From: Sphingomonas paucimobilis NBRC 13935
GTDB lineage: Bacteria; Pseudomonadota; Alphaproteobacteria; Sphingomonadales; Sphingomonadaceae
Assembly: GCF_000739895.2 (NCBI RefSeq)
Contig: NZ_BBJS01000055.1
Coordinates: forward strand, 23,043-87,042
Direction: 5' to 3'
Length of the DNA: 64,000 bases
The translations under genes were made by a program, and so were the position numbers. The notes under the pieces were generated by a model. The model ran no database searches. It was not told the DNA's origin and worked only from the letters and a program-made list of their open reading frames with translations. Shown piece by piece: positions 1-8,218 of the stretch (its first letter is position 1; every line of letters begins with the position of its first letter).

Positions 1-249
1 GACCCCATTGAGGCTATTTTAGACAAGTTTAACAAAAGTTGGCCGTATCAAAATCAGCGTTACTTCCTAATCGCCGCTTCTGGTCTTTCCGCGAGTAAGC
101 ACAAGGCCTTACATGGCAGCGTTCTAGATAAAGTTTTGGGAACGTCCCGTCGCTCAAAGAAAGCCTATCGCGAAGATGGTGTAGCGCTTGCCAAGCGCGA
201 GCGACCAAGTTTTGCGGCCCTTTATGAAGATATTAAGGAGTACCCTTGA
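1..249 (+). CDS. C-terminal end of an unknown protein, coupled to a DNA polymerase
   Basis: The frame is open from base 1 to a TGA at 247-249, giving the last 82 residues of a protein whose start lies outside the window. The visible part is basic and hydrophilic (for example SKHKALHG and TSRRSKKAYRE), with no motif I recognise. The stop overlaps the TTG start of the downstream polymerase by four bases (TTGA), so the two proteins are probably translationally coupled and work together. Base composition is clearly more AT-rich than the chromosomal genes from 3.2 kb on, in line with horizontal transfer. A replication or defence partner of the polymerase is a guess only. Confidence 0.75.
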   Translation, partial: DPIEAILDKFNKSWPYQNQRYFLIAASGLSASKHKALHGSVLDKVLGTSRRSKKAYREDGVALAKRERPSFAALYEDIKEYP

Positions 250-1790
250 CTTTCGCCACGTTCACGTTCGTCCGAAATTTCTCAGATGAGAAAAAATCTC
301 GCTTTTTCATCACAGATCGTAACGGGTTTCGTGAAGTGCCGGCTGCTGAGGTTTTGGCTCACAGCGGATTGCTGATCTGCCATGACTTCTGGATGATCGC
401 GCGAGATTTATATTTATTATGCGGAAATATTCCTAAAAGCATAGTTGATTTGGATGATTTAAATATCATCGCCTCTCGCGATCCAGACGTTAGGCGTAGG
501 AGAGAAAAATTCGACATTGTTGATCGCATGTCGAATTTTTTTTCACGTGGCGAAAATGTGCTGCGACCGTATAAAAAAATGCTGTACCAAGAGGTTGAAG
601 TTGAAGCTTCAGTGCAGAAGGATTTTCACGAGCTTCTTTTAGAGTATTATATTGAGCTTTGTCGGCGAGCCATTCTTAACGGAGAGCGCGACAGATTTTT
701 TGATGTTGAAGTGCCATGCGCAAACTTGTGCGCTGAAATATCAAGTAAAGGCTTGCGAATTAATAGTGAGCGTGTGTCTAATAATAGACAATTGATAGCA
801 CACGATTACTACCAGTCCATTGTAAAAATATCTGATGAATTTGATATTCCTCTCGAGGTCCCTTCTGAAGGGGATCATGCGCGATATGCGCAACGGCTCA
901 ATGTGGACCTAGAGGAATACAGCCTCGATTTTGCGATGAGTTATCTTCCGCAAATGAAGGCGTATTCAGATTTGGTAAAACGCGTGAGAGACCTCTCACT
1001 CGCGCGCGACGTTCTTAATGGCATGCCATTAAGAAGCGGGCGAGTATTTCCAATTGTCGATACCCAAGGATCCCGAACATCACGAATTGCTGTCCGCTCA
1101 CCCTTCTTGCAAAGCCTTCCCAGACGTTACCGTGACGTGATCTGCCCCGACCAAGGCAAATCGCTTTGTTATGTCGATTTTGACCAATTTGAAGTTGGGA
1201 TCATGGCAGCACTTTCCAATGATCCAATCCTTCATGCTCTCTTCGCAGAAGAGGATATGTACGAGAGTTTTCGTATTGCAAAGCTTGGAGGGCAAGGTGC
1301 CAGAAGTGGAGCAAAGATCCTATTTCTGGCGTATGCATATGGCATGAAAAAACATGATTTACCAATCATCGGCACTAAATTTGGATTTGAACGAGCCGTT
1401 GTCAGGGATGCTTTCAGGTCGTTTGGCGTGTACGAAAAATGGAAAAATTCACGTATAGAAGAATTCGAAGAGGTGGGATACGTCTCCACTAGTCTTGGCA
1501 ATCGCTTTTATTATCAGGGATCGAAGCCGACACGCAAGGAAAAACTGTCTGCTGTAAGCCAGATAGTTCAGGGCGAAGGCTCTCTCATATTTAAGAAAAC
1601 TCTTCTCAAAGTTGACGAAAACGACGATGTGGAAATGTTGCTTCCGATGCATGACGCTCTTCTTTTTCAGCACAGCGACCCTGCTACTCCAGAGCTTGTA
1701 GTGAATGCCTTTAAGGAAACGATGACGCAGCATTTTGGTGGTGCAGTGCAGGGCAAGGCTTCGATTGAATCATTCTCTGGCGAAAAATAA
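246..1790 (+). CDS. Divergent family A DNA polymerase on an accessory island
   Basis: This is a 514-residue protein whose C-terminal half has the three palm and fingers motifs of family A (PolI-type) DNA polymerases. Motif A is VDFDQFEVGIMA with the catalytic Asp at 311. Motif B is RSGAKILFLAYAYG (353-366), and motif C is MHDALLF with HDA at 469-471. A template-contact segment, SRTSRIAVRSPFLQSLP, precedes motif A. Odd points: the motif A Arg is Gly, the fingers Phe of the usual NFG is replaced (FLA), and the motif C Glu is Ala. Residues about 35-75 resemble a decayed 3'-5' exonuclease fold without its acidic residues, and there is no 5' nuclease. It is far shorter than PolA (about 930). TTG is the chosen start because it overlaps the upstream stop. 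Codon use is AT-rich, unlike the chromosome. A mobile-element or defence role is possible but unproven. Confidence 0.85.
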   Translation: MTFATFTFVRNFSDEKKSRFFITDRNGFREVPAAEVLAHSGLLICHDFWMIARDLYLLCGNIPKSIVDLDDLNIIASRDPDVRRRREKFDIVDRMSNFFSRGENVLRPYKKMLYQEVEVEASVQKDFHELLLEYYIELCRRAILNGERDRFFDVEVPCANLCAEISSKGLRINSERVSNNRQLIAHDYYQSIVKISDEFDIPLEVPSEGDHARYAQRLNVDLEEYSLDFAMSYLPQMKAYSDLVKRVRDLSLARDVLNGMPLRSGRVFPIVDTQGSRTSRIAVRSPFLQSLPRRYRDVICPDQGKSLCYVDFDQFEVGIMAALSNDPILHALFAEEDMYESFRIAKLGGQGARSGAKILFLAYAYGMKKHDLPIIGTKFGFERAVVRDAFRSFGVYEKWKNSRIEEFEEVGYVSTSLGNRFYYQGSKPTRKEKLSAVSQIVQGEGSLIFKKTLLKVDENDDVEMLLPMHDALLFQHSDPATPELVVNAFKETMTQHFGGAVQGKASIESFSGEK

Positions 1791-2420
1791 AGATTATCAT
1801 ACATCTGAAGCGGCGGCTCTCGCCGCGTGACGATCCAAACCCGACTGTCGCGAAGGTCCCAGACCCAGCGTAATCTGAACGTCCGCTTCAAAGCGTGCTA
1901 TTTCCGCCGTCAAGCGGCTCGGATGGGCGTAAAGCGGCCTGTTGATCGCGCCATGGGAAATGTCCGCTTGCCACCCATCGACAGACGCTTGAGGCCCCTG
2001 CCCCGCCTACTGAACCAAAGTCTGCTTTCCGCGATCGGTACCTGACAGCGGACATACTGCTCGCAAAACGGCGTGGGCTCCGAAAGGCTCGGGTAGCACT
2101 ACTTGCCCCTGCCTCGCCGTCACCATGCGCGCCATTCTGCGCGACGGCACCTCGTTCAAGGTCTCAGATGCGGTAGACTCATCTTGCCAGCTGTGATGCG
2201 CTCCAGCTGACCCGATAGGGATGTCCTGCGAGGGAGCGCAAGGGACGGACGATCTGCGAAGATTACAAGATAGGCTGCTAAGCCCGCTTTCTGTCAATTC
2301 AACGTCTGGCCTTGTGAAACCTGATATAGCACCACCGACCCACAAGTCGGCGAAAGCAGAAACATTTTTGGGACCTTCAAGGGACAACCGCCAAGCGATC
2401 ACAAACTTCAGATCCTCATC
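1791..2420. other. 630 bp with no convincing gene, inside the island
   Basis: No reading frame here has a good ribosome binding site, recognisable protein motifs or consistent codon use. Several copies of a short GTCCGCTT-like word in both orientations occur between about 1880 and 2060, so decayed mobile DNA is possible. I found no tRNA, terminator or complete insertion-sequence end. Confidence 0.5.
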
Positions 2421-2705
2421 CTAAAGGCTAGTAGCTGCGCGCACTCTTCGCGGCTTTCTCATCGCCTTTCGGCGCTCGTGGCGATTATCGGTCGGCACCC
2501 TTGCGTGCTCTGCAGTCAACACAGAACAAGTCTTTTTCATCACATTGACGATAGCCATACCCCCCTCACCATACGCCGCCGTCATTAGTATCGCTATAGC
2601 TGGCTCAAGAGATACCTCTTGTGATGCACAAAACTCGTTGAGAATATCCGTAGCGTGTGCGAGCAATTGAATGGTAGAAACTGCCGCATTATCTTTTATT
2701 GGCAT
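2421..2705 (-). CDS. Small protein of unknown function (94 aa) on the island
   Basis: The ATG at 2705 is preceded by a strong ribosome binding site (GGAGGG, spaced 6 bases), which is the main reason to accept this short gene. The protein has a mostly helical-looking N-terminal 65 residues (IQLLAHATDILNEF, then a small-residue stretch ILMTAAYGEGGMAIVNVM) and a very basic tail (RHERRKAMRKPRR) that could bind nucleic acid. I recognise no family. It sits alone between two gene-free stretches and is transcribed against the polymerase. Its sequence is closer to chromosomal GC than the polymerase is. It could be a cargo or regulatory gene of the island. Confidence 0.55.
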   Translation of the reverse strand: MPIKDNAAVSTIQLLAHATDILNEFCASQEVSLEPAIAILMTAAYGEGGMAIVNVMKKTCSVLTAEHARVPTDNRHERRKAMRKPRRVRAATSL

Positions 2706-3172
2706 AGTGTTCCCTCCAAATACTTAGAGGCGGCCCGACGTAAGCCGGGCGTTGGAAACCCTGCGCTAGGACAAGGCGCTGCCGCCTTTGGGCAAGCCTT
2801 GGACATGCGCGACAGCCGCCCGGCCAAATGACTTGACCGGACCTAGCGACTGTCGAGGTTTCCATGCCTCACGGATGGGATTGACCATGCCGCGTCAGCT
2901 GCGTTGCAGAGCGCAAGCCGGTTCGCAAGGGGCAATGCCCAAGATACGAGGCGCTACCCCCTATGCAGTACGATCACCAGTGCGCACCGTCCGAGCGCTC
3001 TGCGCCGCTGGCTGCCGAAGCAACGTGAGCAGACACGCATTGCAAGAAATCGAAAGAGTTTGGGTGACGTCAGTAACCCGATAAGCCACAAATTATGCAG
3101 AGCCAAAAGCCAGCAAAGGCAAGGAACTTGTTGGGTCTATTAATCGATCTGCACATAACGGCTTAGTTTGCA
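2706..3172. other. Island terminus: gene-free leader and junction region
   Basis: This stretch separates the small minus-strand gene from the truncated glycosyltransferase. Next to the small gene's start it holds a short hairpin (GCCCG/CGGGC at about 2733-2750). Near the right end, ATTATGCA at about 3090 and TGCATAAT at about 3169 form an inverted pair about 80 bp apart, and TAAGCC/GGCTTA lie beside them. These could be recombinase or transposon end sequences, but I cannot match them to a known element. No coding sequence is supported. Confidence 0.45.
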
Positions 3173-3175
3173 TAA

Positions 3176-3775
3176 TATGAACTGGGCCTGCGCATCGCCG
3201 AGCTGGGCGGCGAAGGGCTGTTCGCGCGGGTCGCGGACGGGACGCGCGGCGGCGTCGTGGCGGTGCGGGCCTTCTTCCCCGCCGATCTGGTATCCGCCGT
3301 GCGACAAAAGGCGCGGTGGATGACGGGCATCGCGCTGATCGGATGGGATCGCACCGGCTGGGCACGACCGATGGCGCTGGGCGACCATTGGTGGCGACTG
3401 CGGGATCGGCGCGGGCCGCTCGCCATGCTGGTGCTTGCGGCGGCCTATCTGGGGCTGTTTGCCGATGCGACCGCGATTTTCGTGCGGTGGATCGTCGATG
3501 TGCCGATCCCACCAATCCCATCGGCTCTGTTGTGGCTGTTCGCGGTCAACACGATGCTGCTCTGGTGGCGACTGGTGATGCGGATGGTCTTTACCGGGCG
3601 CGCTTATGGCTGGCGCGAGGCGCTATGGTCTTTGCCGCGCTTCGTCATCGGCAATTTTGTCGCGCTGGCGGCCGCCCCGCGCGCGCTGATCCGCTATGTC
3701 TTCGTGCTGCGCGGCCGACCGGCGGTGTGGGACAAGACGCGGCATCATTTCCCGGACCTGTCGACCCAGCCATGA
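3176..3775 (+). pseudogene. C-terminal remnant of an NfrB-like membrane glycosyltransferase
   Basis: The frame opens right after a TAA at 3173-3175 with YELGLRIAELGG and continues for 199 codons. This matches the second half of NfrB-type family 2 glycosyltransferases (bacteriophage N4 adsorption protein B-like): the YELG motif, the QKARWMTG (QxxRW) motif, then three hydrophobic segments (LAMLVLAAAYLGLF, ALLWLFAVNTMLL, FVIGNFVALAAA). The N-terminal membrane segments and the DxD substrate-binding half are absent. There is no start codon or ribosome binding site at the left edge. The loss coincides with the end of the AT-rich island, so insertion or deletion by the island is the likely cause. 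The stop overlaps the start of the next gene (ATGA). The full protein would build or export a surface polysaccharide; this piece should be inactive. Confidence 0.75.
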
Positions 3776-4737
3776 GCGGACGGCCGATCCGGTTCCTGGG
3801 CGGCGTGATCGGCCTATGGACGCTCGGGCGGATCGCGTTCCTTCTGCCAGTCGGGACCGCACCGGCATCGGTCGCGAAGGTGTTGAAAAGCCCAAGGCCG
3901 AAGCTGTCCGTCGCGCCATTGGCCGCCCCCATCACCATGCGCGGCATTGCGATGCCCTCACCGCCCGCTGCCATGGCATCACCGCCGATAGCTCCAAAGT
4001 CTGTGCCGCTTGCCCGGGCACCATTGCAACCGGTGTCGACTGCCAACCCGCCCGACGCATCGCCATCGCTCCCGTTCTGGCCCGATCCCCTATTGGCCCT
4101 GCCCGATCCGCCCATCGCACCCGCGCGGTGGAGCGGCAGCGCCTGGGCGATCCTGCGCCAAGGGAGCAGCGCGCTGCTGCCCGGGGGACAATTGGGCGGA
4201 ACGCAGGCCGGGATACGTATCCTGCGCCGGATCGACCGCGACGGGAGGCTGTCGGCCAGCTTGCGCCTGTCCGCGCCGCTGGAGGGCGTGGGGCGCGAAA
4301 TGGCGGTCGGGATCGACTGGCGCCCCTCGGCCCGCCTGGCCATCCGGCTGCTGGTCGAGCAACGCATTGCCCTGGATGAGGGGCAAGGTGGCCCGGCCGT
4401 GCTGGCCGTCTCGGGATTCGGGCCGCGATCCGTTGCACCCGGCATCTCCCTCACCGGCTATGCGCAAGCGGGGGCCGTCGGGCGTACCGCCATCGAGCCC
4501 TTTGCCGATGGCGCGATGCGCGCGACCACGGCCCTTGCCCAAGACGTGGATCTGGGACTGGGTCTGTGGGGCGGTGCCCAGCGGGGGGCACAGCGCCTCG
4601 ACATCGGGCCGACACTGGGTATCGCGCTGCCGGTGGCCGGACGGCGGCTGCGGCTATCGCTAGACTGGCGACAGCGGGTGGCGGGGCAGGCCGCGCCGGG
4701 GTCGGGGCCCGCCCTGTCGATCGGCGGTGATTTCTAG
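3772..4737 (+). CDS. NfrA C-terminal-domain-like envelope protein
   Basis: This is a 321-residue protein with an N-terminal hydrophobic segment (about residues 8-28), a long Pro/Ala-rich linker to about residue 115, and a C-terminal domain. That domain carries WSGSAWAILRQG, QLGGTQAGIRIL and repeated beta-strand-like GLxLGLW segments. It resembles the C-terminal domain of NfrA, the outer-membrane partner of NfrB, which fits its ATGA overlap with the NfrB-like remnant just upstream. The beta-rich ending (ALSIGGDF) suits an outer-membrane or periplasmic location. With the partner truncated, its pathway is probably impaired unless a second copy of the glycosyltransferase exists elsewhere. The family link is moderate, resting on short motifs. 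Confidence 0.7.
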   Translation: MSGRPIRFLGGVIGLWTLGRIAFLLPVGTAPASVAKVLKSPRPKLSVAPLAAPITMRGIAMPSPPAAMASPPIAPKSVPLARAPLQPVSTANPPDASPSLPFWPDPLLALPDPPIAPARWSGSAWAILRQGSSALLPGGQLGGTQAGIRILRRIDRDGRLSASLRLSAPLEGVGREMAVGIDWRPSARLAIRLLVEQRIALDEGQGGPAVLAVSGFGPRSVAPGISLTGYAQAGAVGRTAIEPFADGAMRATTALAQDVDLGLGLWGGAQRGAQRLDIGPTLGIALPVAGRRLRLSLDWRQRVAGQAAPGSGPALSIGGDF

Positions 4738-4783
4738 GCGGATCGCACTGGTCGGCCCCGCGCACGCGGCTATAACACCGGTC

Positions 4784-5698
4784 GTGGATCTGTATCTTCC
4801 CATCGCCAACCTGTCGGTCAATGCGCTCGTCATCATCGCACTGGGTGCGGGCGTCGGGCTGTTGTCGGGCATGTTCGGGGTGGGTGGTGGTTTCCTGACG
4901 ACGCCGCTGTTGATCGTCTATGGCATCCCGCCGACCGTCGCCGCCGCCTCGGCCGCCAGCCAGGTGACCGGCGCCAGCGTGTCGGGCGTGTTCGCGCATT
5001 GGCAGCGGGGCGGGGTCGATGTGAAGATGGGCGGCGTGCTGGTCGCGGGCGGCATCGTCGGGTCGTTCATCGGCGCCTGGATCTTCCGTCTGCTGCAGGC
5101 GAGCGGTCAGATCGATACGGTGATCGCGATCATCTATGTGCTGATGCTCGGCTGGATCGGATTGGTGATGGCGCGCGAGGCGCTGGCCGCGATCATCGCG
5201 GCGCGACGCGGCGTGGCGCAAAGAGCCGCGCGGCGGCGGCACCACCCGGTGGTGGCGGCGCTGCCCTTTCGCACCCGCTTCTACGCCTCGGGCATCTATA
5301 TCTCGCCGTTGGCGCCGCTGTTGCTGGGGATGTTCACCGGCATCCTGACGATCCTGCTCGGCATCGGCGGCGGATTCGTGCTGGTGCCCGCAATGATCTA
5401 TATCCTGGGCATGGCGACGCGGGTGGTGCTGGGCACCTCGCTGTTCCAGACCTTGTTCGTGACGGCGGCGGCGACGATGGTCCATGCCACCACCACCAAG
5501 GCGGTGGACATCGTCCTGGCCGGACTGCTGCTCATCGGATCGGTGACCGGGGCGCAGCTGGGCGCGAAGTTCGCGACGAACGTCAAACCTGAATATCTGC
5601 GCCTGGCGCTCGCCGTCATCGTGCTGCTGGTGGGCCTGCGCATCCTGCTCGGCCTGGTCTGGCGGCCCGAGGAAATCTTCACGGTCCAGCTGTCGTGA
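4784..5698 (+). CDS. TauE/SafE-family membrane permease
   Basis: This is a 304-residue integral membrane protein of the TauE/SafE (sulfite exporter) family. The two family repeats are visible as GLLSGMFGVGGGFLTTP near residue 25 and GILTILLGIGGGFVLVPA near residue 185, each followed by membrane helices, with a basic loop (RRGVAQRAARRRHH) between the halves. Members move small organic or sulfur-containing anions across the inner membrane; the substrate here is unknown. I chose the GTG at 4784 (MDLYLPIANL) because it begins at the conserved N-terminus; an in-frame GTG at 4727 would add 19 unlikely residues. Its stop overlaps the start of the next gene (GTGA), so they form a two-gene unit. Confidence 0.88.
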   Translation: MDLYLPIANLSVNALVIIALGAGVGLLSGMFGVGGGFLTTPLLIVYGIPPTVAAASAASQVTGASVSGVFAHWQRGGVDVKMGGVLVAGGIVGSFIGAWIFRLLQASGQIDTVIAIIYVLMLGWIGLVMAREALAAIIAARRGVAQRAARRRHHPVVAALPFRTRFYASGIYISPLAPLLLGMFTGILTILLGIGGGFVLVPAMIYILGMATRVVLGTSLFQTLFVTAAATMVHATTTKAVDIVLAGLLLIGSVTGAQLGAKFATNVKPEYLRLALAVIVLLVGLRILLGLVWRPEEIFTVQLS

Positions 5699-6459
5699 GG
5701 ATATTCGCGGTCGCCCTTACCCTGTTGTCGCCGCTGTTGATGGCGCAGGCCAAGCCGGTGCTGGTCCCCGACGTGTCGCAACGGGATATCCAGATCGCCT
5801 ACAGCTTCACCGGCGCCGAACTGTTGCTGTTCGGTGCGATCCTTTATCCCGGCGGCCGCCCGCCGCGCGATGACAAGCGGACCGATATCGTCGTGGTGGT
5901 CAAGGGCCCGACCCAGTCGATCCTGATCCGCGAGAAGGAGAAGATCGCCGGCCTGTGGGTCAATGCCGGGCGGCTGCGCTATCAATCCGCACCGTCCTTC
6001 TACGCGATTGCCTCGTCACGGCCGGTTACCCAAATCGTCGACGATCGCACCCGCGCCATCTACGAACTCGGGCTCGACAGTCTGCAGCTTTCCCCCGCTT
6101 CCAACGCGCCGGCCGATGTCCAGGCACGGTTCCAGGCCGGGCTGGTCGACCAGCGCCGCCGCGCGGGTCTCTATGTCGAGTCCCCCAACGCGGTCGAGAT
6201 CACCGATGACGTGCTGTACCGCGCCCGGGTCACCATCCCGGCGCGCGTGCCGGTGGGACGCTTCACCGCCGAGACCTTCCTGATCCGCGACGGCCGCGTT
6301 CTGGCGGCGGCGGTGCGCGATATCGACATCCGCAAATCGGGGTTCGAACGCTTCGTCGCGCGCGCCGCCGATCGCGCCGCCATCCCCTATGGCCTGACGG
6401 CGGTGGCGCTGTCTGTGCTGCTCGGCTGGGCGGCGGGGTGGATCGCGCGGCGGGTGTAA
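5695..6459 (+). CDS. TIGR02186-family membrane-anchored periplasmic protein
   Basis: This 254-residue protein has an N-terminal signal peptide (hydrophobic to about residue 18, LMAQA cleavage-like site), a beta-rich periplasmic body and a single C-terminal membrane helix (LTAVALSVLLGWAAGWIA, near residue 230-250) followed by RRV. This is the layout of the alphaproteobacterial TIGR02186/PF09608 family. Family members commonly sit beside a TauE/SafE permease, as here, where a GTGA overlap couples the two. The probable role is an accessory subunit of that transporter, but the biochemical function is not known. The GTG start is fixed by the overlap. Confidence 0.85.
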   Translation: MRIFAVALTLLSPLLMAQAKPVLVPDVSQRDIQIAYSFTGAELLLFGAILYPGGRPPRDDKRTDIVVVVKGPTQSILIREKEKIAGLWVNAGRLRYQSAPSFYAIASSRPVTQIVDDRTRAIYELGLDSLQLSPASNAPADVQARFQAGLVDQRRRAGLYVESPNAVEITDDVLYRARVTIPARVPVGRFTAETFLIRDGRVLAAAVRDIDIRKSGFERFVARAADRAAIPYGLTAVALSVLLGWAAGWIARRV

Positions 6460-6530
6460 CGGCAGCATATCCTTAAGTTTTCCCGTCTATCGCGGGGGTC
6501 AGACAACCCTGACCGTCACGGCCCCGATCC

Positions 6531-8177
6531 ATGTCCTATCCCCTGCCCGTCTTTCCGGACACCCTGGCTTCGTCGCACGATACGCCCGTGATCGGGTGGC
6601 TGCTGGCGGTGGGCGGCTCGACGGGGCGCATCGTCCTCGACCGCGAGGCGGTGGCGGCGCTCGCCGGTCAGGACGATCCGGTGCTGGCGGCGGCGGGGCA
6701 GGTGGCGATGCCAGTGAAGATCCGGCGCGCGGATCGCTGGATCATCGGCACGATCCGTACCCTGTCGCTCGACCCGTCGAGCGACCCTTCCGCGATACAG
6801 ACCGAGATCGAGCTGGTCGGCGAAGGCCTGCGCGAGGCGGAAACCGGCGCGCTCCACGGCTTTCGGCGCGGTGTGACCTCCTATCCGCTGCCCGGCGCGA
6901 CGGTGCATGCGATCACCAATGCCGAACTGGCTGCCATCCATGATCGCCCGACCAGCACCAGCATCAGGATCGGCACCGTCTATCCGGCGCGCAGCGTACC
7001 CGCGACGCTCACAGTCGATGCGCTGCTCGGCCGGCATTTCGCGCTGGTCGGCTCGACCGGCACGGGCAAGTCGACCGCGACCGCGCTGATCCTCCACCGC
7101 ATCTGCGAACTGGCACCGCGCGGCCATGTCGTGATGATCGACCCGCACGGCGAATATGCGACCGCCTTCCGCGCCATCGGCGAGGTGCATGACGTCGGCA
7201 ATCTGCGCATGCCCTATTGGCTGATGACCTTTGACGAGCATTGCGAGATGCTGTTGTCGGCGAACCACGACGATCGCCAGATCGAGGTCGACATTCTGGC
7301 CAAATGCCTGCTCGCCGCCCGCCTGCGCAGCCGGGCCGCCGCCGAGGTGCCGCGAGTCACGGTCGACACGCCCATTCCCTATCTGCTGTCCGACCTGACC
7401 AGCGCGCTGAGCCAGGAGATGGGCAAGCTGGAGCGCGCCGGCGACACCGCCCCCTATCTGCGGATCAAGGCCAAGGTCGACGAGATCAAGGGCGATCCCC
7501 GCTATGCCTTCATGTTCTCCGGCATGCTGGTCGGCGATACCATGGCCGCGTTCCTGAGCCGCATCCTGCGCATGCCGGGCGACGGGCGGCCGATATCGAT
7601 CATCGACGTGTCGGGCGTCCCTTCCGAGGTGACGAGCGTCGTCGTCGCGGTGCTGGCGCGGCTGATCTTCGACCAGGCGATCTGGTCGCGACCCGAAGAG
7701 CGCCGCCCGGTGCTGATGGTGTGCGAGGAAGCGCATCGCTATATTCCGGCCCGCGCCGAACAAAGCTCGGCCGTCGGCCGAATCCTGTCGCGCATCGCCA
7801 AGGAAGGGCGCAAATATGGCGTCTCGCTGGGTCTCGTCACCCAGCGTCCGTCCGACCTGGCCGAGGGCGTGCTGTCGCAATGCGGCACCATCATCGCCAT
7901 GCGGCTGAACAATGATCGCGACCAGGCCATGGTGCGCTCGGCCATGCCGGAGGGCGGGCGCGGGCTGCTCGACACCATGTCGGCGCTGCGCAATCGCGAG
8001 GCGATCCTATGCGGTGAGGGCGTGACCTTTCCGGTCCGGGCCAGCTTCGACAATCTCGAGGACGGCAAACGCCCCGCCTCCGCCGACATGCCGATCACCG
8101 CGCTCTGGGCGGACCGGTCACCGGGCGAAGGATCGCTGGCCGAGACCGTGGCACGCTGGCGTTCGGGCGGACGCTAA
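6531..8177 (+). CDS. HerA-like (DUF87) hexameric ATPase
   Basis: This 548-residue ATPase of the HerA/FtsK superfamily starts with a small beta-barrel-like HAS domain (about 1-140). The ATPase core follows: Walker A GSTGTGKS at 174-181, the DPHGEY segment typical of HerA near residue 205, Walker B LMVCEEAH near residue 395, and a sensor/arginine region with VTQRPSDL and an NDRDQ motif. HerA proteins are DNA translocases, often paired with the nuclease NurA in archaea and with other nucleases or SIR2 in bacterial defence loci. No such partner is nearby, and base composition matches the core genome, so I regard it as a chromosomal DNA-processing protein of unclear role. Confidence 0.85.
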   Translation: MSYPLPVFPDTLASSHDTPVIGWLLAVGGSTGRIVLDREAVAALAGQDDPVLAAAGQVAMPVKIRRADRWIIGTIRTLSLDPSSDPSAIQTEIELVGEGLREAETGALHGFRRGVTSYPLPGATVHAITNAELAAIHDRPTSTSIRIGTVYPARSVPATLTVDALLGRHFALVGSTGTGKSTATALILHRICELAPRGHVVMIDPHGEYATAFRAIGEVHDVGNLRMPYWLMTFDEHCEMLLSANHDDRQIEVDILAKCLLAARLRSRAAAEVPRVTVDTPIPYLLSDLTSALSQEMGKLERAGDTAPYLRIKAKVDEIKGDPRYAFMFSGMLVGDTMAAFLSRILRMPGDGRPISIIDVSGVPSEVTSVVVAVLARLIFDQAIWSRPEERRPVLMVCEEAHRYIPARAEQSSAVGRILSRIAKEGRKYGVSLGLVTQRPSDLAEGVLSQCGTIIAMRLNNDRDQAMVRSAMPEGGRGLLDTMSALRNREAILCGEGVTFPVRASFDNLEDGKRPASADMPITALWADRSPGEGSLAETVARWRSGGR

Positions 8178-8218
8178 CCCGTCCCCGTCATTGCCATTCA
8201 AACGGCCCGAAGGGCGCC

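Noticed and set aside
530..560. CACGTG-containing site in the polymerase gene resembling parS
   Set aside because: Only the central hexamer matches; the flanking bases of the palindrome are absent.
2007..2402. 131-codon minus-strand frame in the island gap
   Set aside because: No ribosome site, no family resemblance and uneven composition. It could be a relic, but I cannot support it as a gene.
2788..3143. Two overlapping plus-strand frames near the island end
   Set aside because: They are short, Arg/Cys-rich and overlapping, with no ribosome site; they probably arise by chance.
4451..5485. Long minus-strand frame (344 codons) opposite the TauE/SafE gene
   Set aside because: It is rich in His, Arg, Gln and Asp, the usual signature of the antisense of GC-rich coding DNA. 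It has no ribosome site and covers a well-supported gene.
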